Origin: Euryodendron excelsum
Taxonomy: Eukaryota; Streptophyta; Magnoliopsida; Ericales; Pentaphylacaceae
Reading direction: 5' to 3'
Length of the DNA: 64,000 nt
NCBI GenBank assembly: GCA_033060915.1
Contig: CM065394.1
Location: 34,754,501 to 34,818,500, forward strand
Below, in pieces: positions 11,659-22,600 of this stretch (positions are counted from its first letter, which is position 1; every line of letters starts with the position of its first letter). The notes under the pieces are model-generated. The model had not been told where the DNA came from. It did no database searches and saw nothing but the letters and a program-made list of their open reading frames with translations. The position numbers and the translations under genes are program-made.

Positions 11659-13815
11659 TATGGGGATATTTATGAAGGTTGTCTTGATAATTTAGAAAAA
11701 GTTTTGATGAGTTGTGAGGAGAGTAACATTGTGCTTAATTGGGAGAAATGTCATTTTATGGTTACTAGTGGTATAGTTTTGAGCCATATTGTGTTGGCCG
11801 AAGGGCTTGAAGTAGATAAAGCAAAAATTGAACTCATTCAAAAATTACCCGCCCCAACGTGTGTGAAGGAGGTTAGATCATTTCTTGGGCATGCCGGTTT
11901 CTATCGGATTGAGGGTTTTAGTGCAATCTCTAGGCCCATGTGTCATCTCTTGTCCCAAGATGTTCCCTTTGAGTGGACATTTTCTTGTCAACAAGCTTTT
12001 GACAAGTTGAAGGGACTTTTGACCTCAGCCCCAATCATTCGAGCACCCAATTGGTCTCTTCCATTTGAGCTAATGTGTGATGCTAGCAACTATGCCGTGG
12101 GGGCTGTCCTAGGACAAAGAGTTGATAAGAAGCCATATGTCATTTATTATGCCTCTAGAACTCTCAATGAAGCTCAAATCAACTATACCACAACTGAGAA
12201 GGAACTCCTTGCGATGGTTTTTGCACTGGACAAATTTAGATTTTACTTGATTGGGTCATTAGTCATCATCTACACCGATCATGCGGCCCTAAAGTATCTC
12301 CTCACAAAACCCGATACAAAACCGCGCCTCATTCGATGGATAGTTTTGCTCCAAGAATTCCATATTGAAATGCGTGATAAAAAAGGGGTTGAAAATGTGG
12401 TTGCGGATCACTTGTCTCGGCTTCCTTTAAATGGGCGAGCCATGGATCCAACCCCTATCAAGGAGCACTTCCCAGATGAGCATCTCATGCATGTGAGTGC
12501 CGTTGAGCAAGTTTCAACCCCTTGGTTTGTGGACATTACGAACTACCTTGTCACCGGCGAAGTTCCTTCCACATGGTCATCCATTGACAAACGTAAATTC
12601 TTTCGGAATGTGCGCTATTTTTCGTGGGATGATCCTCACTTGTTTAAATATTGTCCGGACCAAATCATTCACCGGTGTGTCTCGAATCATGAATTTCAAC
12701 AAGTAATAAAGTTTTGTCACTCTCATGCTTGTAGAGGACACTTCTCTTCCAAGAAAACCACTGCCAAAATTTTACAATGTGGGCTTTATTGGCCCACCAT
12801 ATTCAAGGATGTATATACCTTTTATCTTGCTTGCGATAGGTGCCAAAGGTTAGGAACACTTTCTAAGAGGCACATGATGCCTCTTCACCCCATCACTATT
12901 TTGGAAATATTTGATTGTTGGGGGATTGATTTCATGGGACCGTTTCCTAACTCGTTTGGGTACCTTTTCATTCTTGTTGCGGTAGATTATATCTCAAAGT
13001 GGGTGAAAGAAATTGCCACCCGAAGCAATGACCACCAAGTGGTCTTGAGATTTTTGAAAGAAAACATATTTTGTAGGTATGGCATGCCTCGAGCCGTGAT
13101 AAGTAATGGCGGTTCGCATTTTTGTAACAAGCCCTTTGCGTCTTTAATGTGTAAGTATGGAGTGGTCCATAAGGTTGGATTACCATACCATCCTCAAACG
13201 CAAGGGCAAGTAGAGTTGGCCAATCGAGAAATCAAGCGGATTCTTGAGAAAACCGTCAATCCAAATAGGAAAGATTGGTCTTTTAGATTGACCGATGGGT
13301 TATGGGCATACTGCACGGGTTATAAAACCATTCTTGGCGCATCGCCCTATAGACTTGTGTATGGGAAGGCCTGTCATCTTCCCATCAAAATTAAGCATAA
13401 AACATATTGGGCGATTCGTCAATGTAATGAGGATATTGATGTTGTGGGTACCCACTGCAAACTCCAACTCAATGAGTTAGATGAACTTCACAATGATGCC
13501 TTTGAAAATGCAAAAATTGCTAAGGCCCAGATGAAACACTTTCATGACCAACATATCATTCGAAAAACTTTCAAAGTTGGCCAAAAAGTGTTATTGTATG
13601 ATTCACGCTTGCAACTATTTCCGGGCAAATTGCGGGGTAAGTGGGTCGGCCTATACCTTGTGAAAGAAGTTTTTCCCCATGGGGCCATTGAAGTGCAAAA
13701 TCTCACGAATGGCTCAACATTTAAGGTGAATGGTCAGCGGCTAAAGCCATATTTCGAGTCGTTCCAAGCGGAGTTGGATTGTGTGGATCTCATTGATCCA
13801 CCATCCTTTGAGTGA
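11659..13815 (+). pseudogene. pol: Athila-type pol fragment: RT C-terminus, RNase H, integrase
   Basis: One frame stays open for over 700 codons. It starts inside RT ([16 protein letters not shown], from 11659), with no natural start. The RT thumb and RNase H follow, including [40 protein letters not shown] and [12 protein letters not shown]. The integrase has an H2C2 zinc region ([13 protein letters not shown] ... CDRCQRLG) and a core with GIDFMGPFP for the first Asp and [18 protein letters not shown] for the Glu. The second catalytic Asp is replaced: ISNGGSHF where the family has D before GG. The segment GFYRIEGFS is also two to three residues short of the usual GFYRRFI-type motif. The copy is therefore probably dead despite the open frame, and it lacks gag, protease and the RT active site. 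Confidence 0.85.
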
Positions 13816-13997
13816 CATTAGCCTGTCGTGTTTTATAGGTTAGGAATAGTTCTTTTGTTTTCCTTTTTATAGGTTTCTTTTTCTTATCTTTTTAGTAGTT
13901 AGTTGTGTACATTCGTATTCCCGATAGTCCCGCCCACCCTTTTGTTCTTTTTCTTGTCCATTTTCCTTATGCCTTAAGGTCATGGCATAATTCCAGT

Positions 13998-14098
<101 letters not shown>

Positions 14099-14136
14099 AC
14101 CATTTGTATGTTGCTGTGGAAAATCCTGAGAATTTT

Positions 14137-14420
14137 TGCAAAACTTCAGAGAGGGAGTTTTTGCGATCGATCGGTGCACCAAATCGATCGATTAGCCGAT
14201 CGATTACATGTGTTGCAATCGATCGACCGATCGAACGGTGAAGCAGTAGCGATTGATCGGGCAAGGCATTTATTACCGCACAGATCGAAAGGAAGCAGTA
14301 TCAATCGATCGGCCGTTCAATCGCTTGCGCTCCATTTCGATAGGTCCGCGAGGCGATCAATCGATCGATTTAAGAGCCGATCGATCGGGAATGAGAGATG
14401 CCTATATAAATCTAAATGTT
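14137..14420 (+). promoter_or_regulatory. Palindrome-rich block with TATA box ahead of the env-position ORF
   Basis: The module AAACTTCAGAGAGG followed within a few bases by GATCGATCG occurs here at 14141 and twice in the 3' LTR (about 17823 and 17904). The block then carries many more GATCGATC-type palindromes and ends in TATATAAA at 14403-14410, about 210 bp before the ATG at 14621. In the LTR the same kind of array ends in TATAAAAG at 18016-18023. I infer a U3-like promoter in front of the env-position ORF. Alternatively it is a rearranged LTR piece. Confidence 0.5.
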
Positions 14421-14620
14421 TATTGTTCATTTGCATTCGCTCGCGAGAAGTTGAGAGTTTTTAGAGTCTTTTCATATATCGAAGCAGCGAGGCTTTGCCA
14501 GCTCACTTTGGTGGACTTTGTTTCGTCTTTTCACGATTTTCTGCTCTTCGAGAGGTATTCCTTCCACTGATTTTTGTCCATTCTTTCATTTCCAGCTGTA
14601 CTTAGCTTAGTTAGAGGTCG

Positions 14621-15898
14621 ATGGTCGAGACTAGGAGTACTGAGGGTACAACTAGGGTGGGGGCTTCTCAAACTCTGGCTCAGTTTCAACAGCTCCAGCG
14701 AGAGCATGCTAGGAAAGAGAGAGAGGGAGAGTATGATACTACTCGTTTTCGAGGGAGAGATCAGGAGTGAGAGTTCGGACGGGTGTGGAGTGCCCGTAAG
14801 GTGGTAGTGGAGAGGCGTTGGACTGTAAATCAGTTCGATGGTGAGCCATATGGTTGGCTCAAGCCATTGACCGATCGCCAGTGGTTAGGATTAGCTTCCT
14901 TTAGAGGCCAGTACTCAGCCACCCTCGTGGCAGAGTTCATGGCCAACATTTCATCGGACCCTTTTGGTGGCGACATGCATATTATTCGCTCTTGGATTCG
15001 GGGTAGGGATGTTGTTATCACCCCAGATTCCTTTGCTGAGCAGTTTGGTTTACCGAGGGTTGCTAACTCTCAGTTCTCTTATAACGGAGAGCACCCGCCA
15101 TCTCATGAGGAGATGCGCGCCGAGATTCTAGCACCGAGAGAGTCCTGGACTGCTTCCCAGATCAGGATTAGGCAGCTTGCCCCCAGATACAACCCACTTT
15201 TCCTATGGACATGCTATTCGATTTTTCCACTGGGGAAGACGATGGAGTGTAGTAAGATGCGGGGGCAGTTGATGTGGGCTATTGGGACGGGCAGGACTAT
15301 TGACTTGCCCCACTTCATGTATATAGCACTGTGGGCCGGGACCCAGGTTGCTACTCCCCAGTCCAGCATCCCCTTTGGTCGCTTTCTAACAGCGAGGATT
15401 AGGGCGGTTGGGGTTAGCGTTGCAGATGTTGTTCGGCTATCCTCCTCGACTGACATAGACTGGAAGATAGAGAAGAGGGCGGCAGGGCAGTTGTCGAAGA
15501 AGGGGGGGCGGGCAGCTAGTTCGGCTCACTCATCTTCTTAGCAGCCGCCTACTCAGACACAAACCGAGACCCAGTCAAGGAAGCAGCGGCAGGATTAGAC
15601 AGAGTAGATAGCGCAGCCCCAGGCTCAGGATCAGGAGGAGCCAGCTCAGGGGACGATACTTCAGACTTTGGCAGCCATCCAGGAGCAGCTGACCACTCAG
15701 CAGATAGAGCGCCAGCAGTGGCAGGCCGACATTATGGCTAGATTAGATCTCCAGGACACTGCCATTGTTACACTTCAGGCTCAGCTAACTGACATTCAGC
15801 AGCAGCAGCAGACACAGTCCACTCGACTCCAAGAGATTATCCAGCACCTTGGACAGCCCCCTCCGGATGATGATAGGGACTTCTTTTCTAATCCCTAG
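14621..15898 (+). pseudogene. Env-position ORF of the Athila element (plant transposon protein domain), with four stops
   Basis: Starting at ATG 14621, one frame runs to the TAG ending at 15898, broken by TGA at 14768, TAG at 15539, TAG at 15596 and TAG at 15605. Without these it would be about 425 codons. The middle (NQFDGEPYGWLKPLTDRQW, DVVITPDSFAEQFGLP, LFLWTCYSIFPLGKTM) resembles the Putative plant transposon protein domain found in the ORF between pol and the 3' LTR of Athila elements. The C-terminus is Gln-rich and predicted coiled coil (QLTDIQQQQQTQSTRLQEI). All four stops sit where CAG or CGA would fit, so each could be a single C-to-T change. I see no clear signal peptide or transmembrane segment, so the env label reflects position only. 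Confidence 0.75.
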
Positions 15899-17543
15899 TT
15901 AGATTAGATGCATTGTGCACTTCATAGCATTTCATTTCATATGATGTATCTAAATCTTTTTTATTATAGTGCACGTATTTATTTTTGAGCTGTTTGTATA
16001 ATGATCTTTCCTATTTTGGCATACCCCTTTTTGTATACATTTATTGTATTTTTTTTGTCTATCCCGGGTATATTTTGGCATTTCAGTTACAGGTATACTT
16101 TTTGATTGATATCCATATCGCATGTATTGTTCCGACCAAGGTAATGGGTATTGTAAGGTATCAATATCGCTCTTTTCTATAACTTGACACCTTAGCTATG
16201 CCCTTAATTGTTGATATCATTTCTTTTTGAATTTTTTGTGATGGAGGTGTCAAGGTTGTTTCAGACAAGTACCATACCATGTTTTTTATTAAATTTGAGT
16301 CGATGATTAACCCACCTTAGAGATTATGATACATTGCATGTTTTTGGCATAAAATCATTATAAGAGACAATTTACATTGTTGTGCACTAACATGTTATGT
16401 GATGCCTTATGTTTCATTCTTATGCATGCATGTCCTTATAAGGTGGAGATTTTTACCGTGTGAGCTTTAAAGCCTATTTATCGTCTTTGAAGAGTGAATC
16501 ACATTTATTCAAGATTATTTTTGTTGATTCTCATTCATTAAATAGCTTCATTATATTTGATTTTGATTTACATGTTCGAGTGTTAGATAGATTTATTGAC
16601 CCCTTATATACTTTTGACGTTTTGATTTGTTGTATTCTTCAGATTCTAAACGCATAGGCCATTTCATTCTATTGAGCCATTTCATGTGTATTTTTCTTCT
16701 TCTTAATATTCATATGCATGTGCATAAGTTTAAAAATTGTCAGTGCCAATTGATGCATTACTCTTACATTTGTAAAGTTAGAAGTGTATGGAGTTGAAGA
16801 GAAAAGAAAAGATAAAAAAAAAAATATATATATATATATATATAGAGAAAGGGTTGAAAAGGTTTATTTAAAAAAAAAATCGAATACAAAAGAAGTGAGG
16901 TGAAGGAAGATGAAAAAATTGCAAAAGTGATTCAAAAGATTGAAAGTGCGGAAGTGAATGTCATTGATCATCATGTATAATGCGCATGCATATGTTGAAA
17001 CCTTTTATCACTTTCTACCCTCTTACATGGCTTTTTCTTTCATTCATCACCCTTACAGCCTCGATATCCGAAGATACATGAATATTTAATTCAATTGTGT
17101 ATAAGGCATTAATGTCAATTTTTTAAATTATGCTTAAACTGTGAATATTCCTTCATGAAGCTATGCCAAGTCAATACACTTACAATTTATTCGTTTTTGG
17201 TTTTGGAATTGCTCTACTTGCATGATTTATACATTTACTCGTTAAAAGAGCTTTCCGTTGAGGGACCATGAGTGTTCATGTTCAAAGTTGAGTGTATGCC
17301 TTGTGAGACTTGGATCGAAGTATCAAGGACATAATTGTACGAGTTATGAGCCATTAGGGTCATATGTCATTGGTAGTATACGTCAATGTGTTTTATTTCT
17401 TCTATGTTTTATGCCTTTGCCTTGCGATGATTCACAACCTAGGTGGATGGAGATTTGACTTGAATGAGATTAATACATGTTGTGTATATTTTTGTTTTTC
17501 TTCTCGTACTTTGATAGGGACTATCAAGGGCTTAGATGGGGGG
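15899..17543 (+). other. Noncoding 3' region of the Athila element ending in a polypurine tract
   Basis: AT-rich sequence without credible ORFs between the env-position stop and the LTR. It includes a (TA)n stretch near 16828-16844. It ends in CTTAGATGGGGGG directly before TGTTGA, the expected polypurine tract for plus-strand DNA priming. Confidence 0.6.
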
Positions 17544-18130
17544 TGTTGATTACTCTCAGAAGTGGTAATCGCTAGGCCTAAATTGGTGGTTGATTAGTTG
17601 GAGTTCAGTGTTAATTTAGTATTTTAACTCTTAAAATGCATTAAAACCCTTTTGTGCACTTCTTATAGGAATCGGAGCTTAGGACGAGGCAAACGGGCAA
17701 AAATTAAGATGACCGTTCGATCGGGCCAACATACCGATCGAACGGTCCATGAAACGTTCGATCAGCCGATCGATCGCCAGGCTCACAGATCGATCGGTGA
17801 TCTCTATTTGACCTTTTGCAGCAAACTTCAGAGAGGGCGCTTTTCCGATCGATCAGCCGTTCGATCGGTGTCATCGGAACTCCTTCAACAGACGACACAA
17901 ATGCAAACTTCAGAGAGGTCAGTTTTGCGATCGATCGAGCGTTCGATCGCCATGACCGTTCGATTGGTCGTCCTACCGATCGATCGGTCTGTACAGAGTC
18001 TGTTTTTCTGCAGAATATAAAAGCTGTATATACGGGGACAAAAGGGTTGGTTCGAAAATCTGCAGATCTAGACAGTAAGAGGAGCTTCTAAAGAGGAACT
18101 TTTGATATTTTGTAAGGTTTTTAGTTAGAT
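17544..18130 (+). repeat. 3' LTR (start and U3) of the Athila element, probably truncated
   Basis: The LTR starts TGTTGATTACTC straight after the polypurine tract. Its U3 holds two copies of the AAACTTCAGAGAGG module and about a dozen CGATCGATC-like palindromes between 17700 and 17985, then TATAAAAG at 18016-18023. No terminal CA with a matching target duplication was found, so the end near 18130 is a guess and the LTR may be cut. Confidence 0.6.
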
Positions 18131-19205
18131 TACTTTAATGCTTTGTAATGTTGTAGACATAAAATCATCCTCTAGAACAAAAACCAACGGCACGGCAGTG
18201 CTTGGTCTAAATTACATATAAAAGGAAAAAAAAATGCACCTTACTATCCCAATAGCGTTTGTACAATCTAAATTAAACAATTACAAAAAATTACAAATAA
18301 ATTAAACAAAGACACCTCTTAACAACTAGTATAAGCCCTAGCCTCCAATGTAGCCTTCTATGCTCCAATGGGAGTGAGGGAGAAATGAGATAGAGAGAGA
18401 GATTGGGAGTGAGAGAAGGGAGAGTGAGTGACAAAAAGAGATCGGGAGATGGGAGTGAGACGAGAAAGGGAGAGATAGAGATGAGCGAGGGAGAGACAGA
18501 GATGAGAGATTGAGAGGTAGATAGGGTTTTCTTCAAAATAAAAGGAAAAGCTATATACGCTTTTTCAATTAGCGTTTTTAAAAAAAGTAAAAATAGTATT
18601 TGAAAAGGCCCTTTTAAGGAAGAAAACACTCCTTAAAAAATCATTTATATGTTGATGTATTTTTACTTTTCTGCGTTTATAGGCTAGTGAAATACAATGA
18701 ATAAATGTCATTTCAAAAAGCGTTTTTATTAAAAACGCCATTTGAAATAATGCTCAACCTGGAATGCTAAATTAAGTTGAATCCACACTCAAATTAAGAA
18801 ATAAGTTAATTTTCTCTGTCAGAGAAATTAGCCGAAAACCTGTATAAACAATGATAAATCCAAATTTAATGGGAAAATGTTTATAATTCCAAATAGTTAC
18901 TACATAGCATCCTACCATTTTCCCAATAGTTTGTGTTAAATATTCCAAATATATCCTAAACAATTTCCGAAAGCTTTCGAATTGCTTTCCATGCTTTTTC
19001 AAAACATTTCCTCAAAATTTCAAAATGAGTTTCATATCCACAAATAACGGCAACGATGGGCCAAACATTGCAACGGTTGTTTAACCATATGCTAAGTCAC
19101 AACCCTCTTCATGGAAAACTTATTGGAAACCTAAAAATAATATAAAAAAAATAAGCAATAAACCATATTGGAACCAAACTTTAGACCCAAAAACAAAACA
19201 AAAAT

Positions 19206-19240
<35 letters not shown>

Positions 19241-19667
19241 AGAATCTTAGCTATTGATAGTCACACAAAAAAAAAAGAAGTCGAAATTGTACACCAAATA
19301 TTTTATATACAAGAGAATTTAGTTCAAGGAACCAATATTCATCAAAATGTACAAAGAGTTGGTTTCTCTAATGACGAGTACATAATGTAGTTAACTAAGA
19401 CTATTGTCTATATAGAAGTAATTTTGAGCTCTCATTATAGAAAAGACACTAATATTTCGTACAGAACAAAAGTGGCAGTACTCCAGAAAATTTCTGAAGC
19501 TGGTGCCGATAACCCTTGAAGAGATACTCGAAAATTGAACTTAAATTACATAAACTTTAGTAGGTTGGACCAGAGAGGATCACTGAAATGTTTGTATCAC
19601 ATGCTGAAACGGCACAAGGATCTCGTGCAGCAAAAATTGAACTCTCCATCATGATGGCCTGATGTTA
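18131..19667. other. Intergenic sequence
   Basis: Low-complexity GA-rich (18365-18520) and AT-rich sequence, a near-pure A run at about 19205-19239, and the 3' UTR of the minus-strand fluoride exporter at its right end. Around 18550-18760 there are short inverted words AAAGCGTTTTTATTAAAAACGC that may mark a small degraded element. No gene is supported. Confidence 0.45.
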
Positions 19668-22600
19668 CTAATCATGGCCCTTGGTCCAAACAGGAACGGA
19701 GTATATCAAGGTTTCCAAGCCGAAGGACATAACAATAGTGATCATGGCATATGCATATGCTCTCCAAGGGTGCTTGCTCTCTCTCATTGCGTGAAACTCG
19801 GCAACGAAAGTGGAAACAGTGCTTAGGCAACCCAACAAGCCAAATTGTATTCCGGTTGCAACAGTGTAACAAGTATTGGTTTTCACCTGAATCCCGAAAA
19901 AAAAAAAAAAAAAAGAGGAAGAAAAGAATCTTTAATATTCAAAATGATATCCATATATGTGGAAGGTGTATACAAACATAATTTCGTCTACAAAAATGTT
20001 GACTTCTAAATTAACCTTACCGCCATTTTTAGTGTTGCAAGTGCTGCCATGACACAGGCTGCAGAGACATTGGCGATTAAAGTTCCGAAAGGAACCCATT
20101 TCAGCATGCCAACTTTGCCTAAGCCACGTCCATTGAGTCGGGCTAAGAACCACCTGATCCACACACCGAAGGGTCCGACAATGCAAGCCAACCACAGCTG
20201 GGCTGCACTGCCGCCACTGTGAAAATATCTCTTCTCTAAAGCCCCGCTGACTCCCCATAGCAAGCCTAGCATCAATAGCAGCACCGCCATAACTGCAAAC
20301 TGGCGCTTGCACTTGTCCACCTTCCAATTGCTTTTAGACTTACAAAAATCAAAAGATGGAAGTACAGTTAACGTTTTGAGAAGCCATTTGAAGCCCTGAG
20401 CTGTCTCAACTCCTAAGATGATGGAAAAGGTAGCAAGAAACAACCCTGCAAATAACCAAAGTGAAAATTGCTCATCTTACACAGGGGAATGAGCCATGTA
20501 GGGGCCTGTCTGTTAAAAGTTTGAATAGGCCTGCACAGGAGACCAGCTGGATAGAAATGAAATCAAATTTATTTCTTCTCTTGGGCTAGCTTATATGTAA
20601 CTCTTACCAATGTACTGCTGTGAAAGCTTACATTACCTATGAGAAATCCAAGCACAACAAAAACCCATTGGCCCTCAACACTAAGGTCAAGCATTTTCTG
20701 ATTCCAACCGCTGAAAGTCGTAAGGCTTCCCAAGTAACCAGTTGTCAGTCCGATGGCTAAATGATCCGAGACTCTGGATATATCTCCTTTGAAAACAACT
20801 CCCCACCAACCCATTAAGAACGAACCAACCTTAAAGATGTACATAAAATTTGTATTAGACCAACAACAAGTGTACCCAATGAGATTTCAATATAGAAAGT
20901 GACTGGTGATAATAAATTTGGCATTCCTGCCACCATTGAGTTTACAAACAAAAGCCCAAGGTCAAAACTTCTAGCAGAAAATCCAACTAGAAGCAAGCTT
21001 CAAAATGATGTGCAAATTTCTCAACCCCAAGCCTACCGAACTAAGTGAGATCAGCATGACTTGGGGCAGATTGTAGTGGTAATGTCCATGTGTTTAAATA
21101 GAAAAAAAGTTTGGGATTGCTTTGAATCGCTAAATTCACTGTTTTGAAATGCTAGAGTACCATGTTTCAGAACGTCATTCCAAAAACTTAATTCACTAGA
21201 GTAGTAGAGTCCTGTGGTAACAGGACACTCATAAAGCATTCCAAAAAGTCCAACATGTAGTCCATTTACCAATCTTGCTATACGCCATCCTAAATGGATG
21301 TGTCCATGCCACGCCCTCAGGTAATGGATAAAGAGCTCTCCACCATAGCTCCTCTGTTTGTAACCATCCCATATAAATCTGGAAAGGCTTCCCTCAAAGG
21401 CCTGTGGCCAAAAGAAACAACAAAGAGTAAAAAGGGACATCAAGTAGGTGGATAAGCTAGAAAGGGTGCTTTTGATCAATGTAATTCAGAAAAGTACTCT
21501 CTCTTCCACATGGAGAGCCTCTTCTCAAACCTCCACAGCCACGTATCATCGACCACCTAAAAACAAAACAAACACTTTTCAAGTATCTCAACTGCTCCTC
21601 TGGAGCACTACAGAAAAGTAATGCACCATCGGCAAACAATAGAGGAGAAACCAAGACTAGATCATGAAGTATATCACCCCCTACTGAAACCATGCCCGCC
21701 ACACCCCCCCCCCCCCCCCCCCCCCCCCAAACATTCGACTCAGCTGCTTCATAACAATGATAAAAAGCAAGCGAGAAAGAGGATCCCCCAGCCTAAGGCC
21801 CCTAGAGCTCACAATAAAGTTTTTTTGCACCCCATTCACCACCACAAATTGCATCAAAGGATGCTAATCAAGATGAAACTGCTGGTGCAGCCTTTTCTCA
21901 GCAATCACTCCTTTCCTTTGGAATTTTTATGATATGATGTTGCCGAACATAGCTGGTAGAAGTAAATGAAGTAGTTGAAAAATTGAGCCCAGATCCTTTC
22001 ATCTGCTACCATAAAAGAATCATTGAGTGTCACAACAGATCATCCAACAATGCATACTCCAGCAATCGCATTTTCCCCTGAAAGTGCTGAATAAACTTTC
22101 TAAAGTATACTTCATATGGGTATGAAGAACCCACTAATTACAATTCCAAAGACTGTTAAACTATTGAGCTCAGATTGGTCAAGTAGCCTGACCCCAACAA
22201 AATCAACATCCAAACATTAGTTGGATGGTGCCAAAGCCCCAAATTGAAGGTAGGAATGCACATGTAAACCAAACAAAAAGTTGTATGTCCCTCTAAACAG
22301 TACTCAGAAATGAAGTCACCTTGGGACTACACATTCACCTCTTTCACTAAGTAGTGTGGATGACATGGAAAAAGGGCACATCCAAACTTTGCAAATAAAG
22401 TTCTGTGCAAGTATATTCCTTTACTACTCTGTGTGTTTGCCAATCCACGCACATGCACACGTACAACATAAATAATGTTTGCTAGTTTTGTTGATGTGTG
22501 TGAGAGTGACAGACAGACACGCGCACACACGGAGAGAGACATACCATATTAGAAGGAAGATCAAGGTACATATAGCTTTGGTCGCTTGTGGCACCAACTA

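Noticed and set aside
14101..14570. Arg/Ser/Asp-rich open frames (SIDRS-type repeats) in the palindrome block, also at 17652-18091
   Set aside because: They are produced by GATCGATC repeats read in any frame; no start context or family.
18291..18629. 112-codon minus-strand open frame
   Set aside because: Ser/Leu/Pro-rich translation of GA-rich low-complexity DNA with no recognisable domain.
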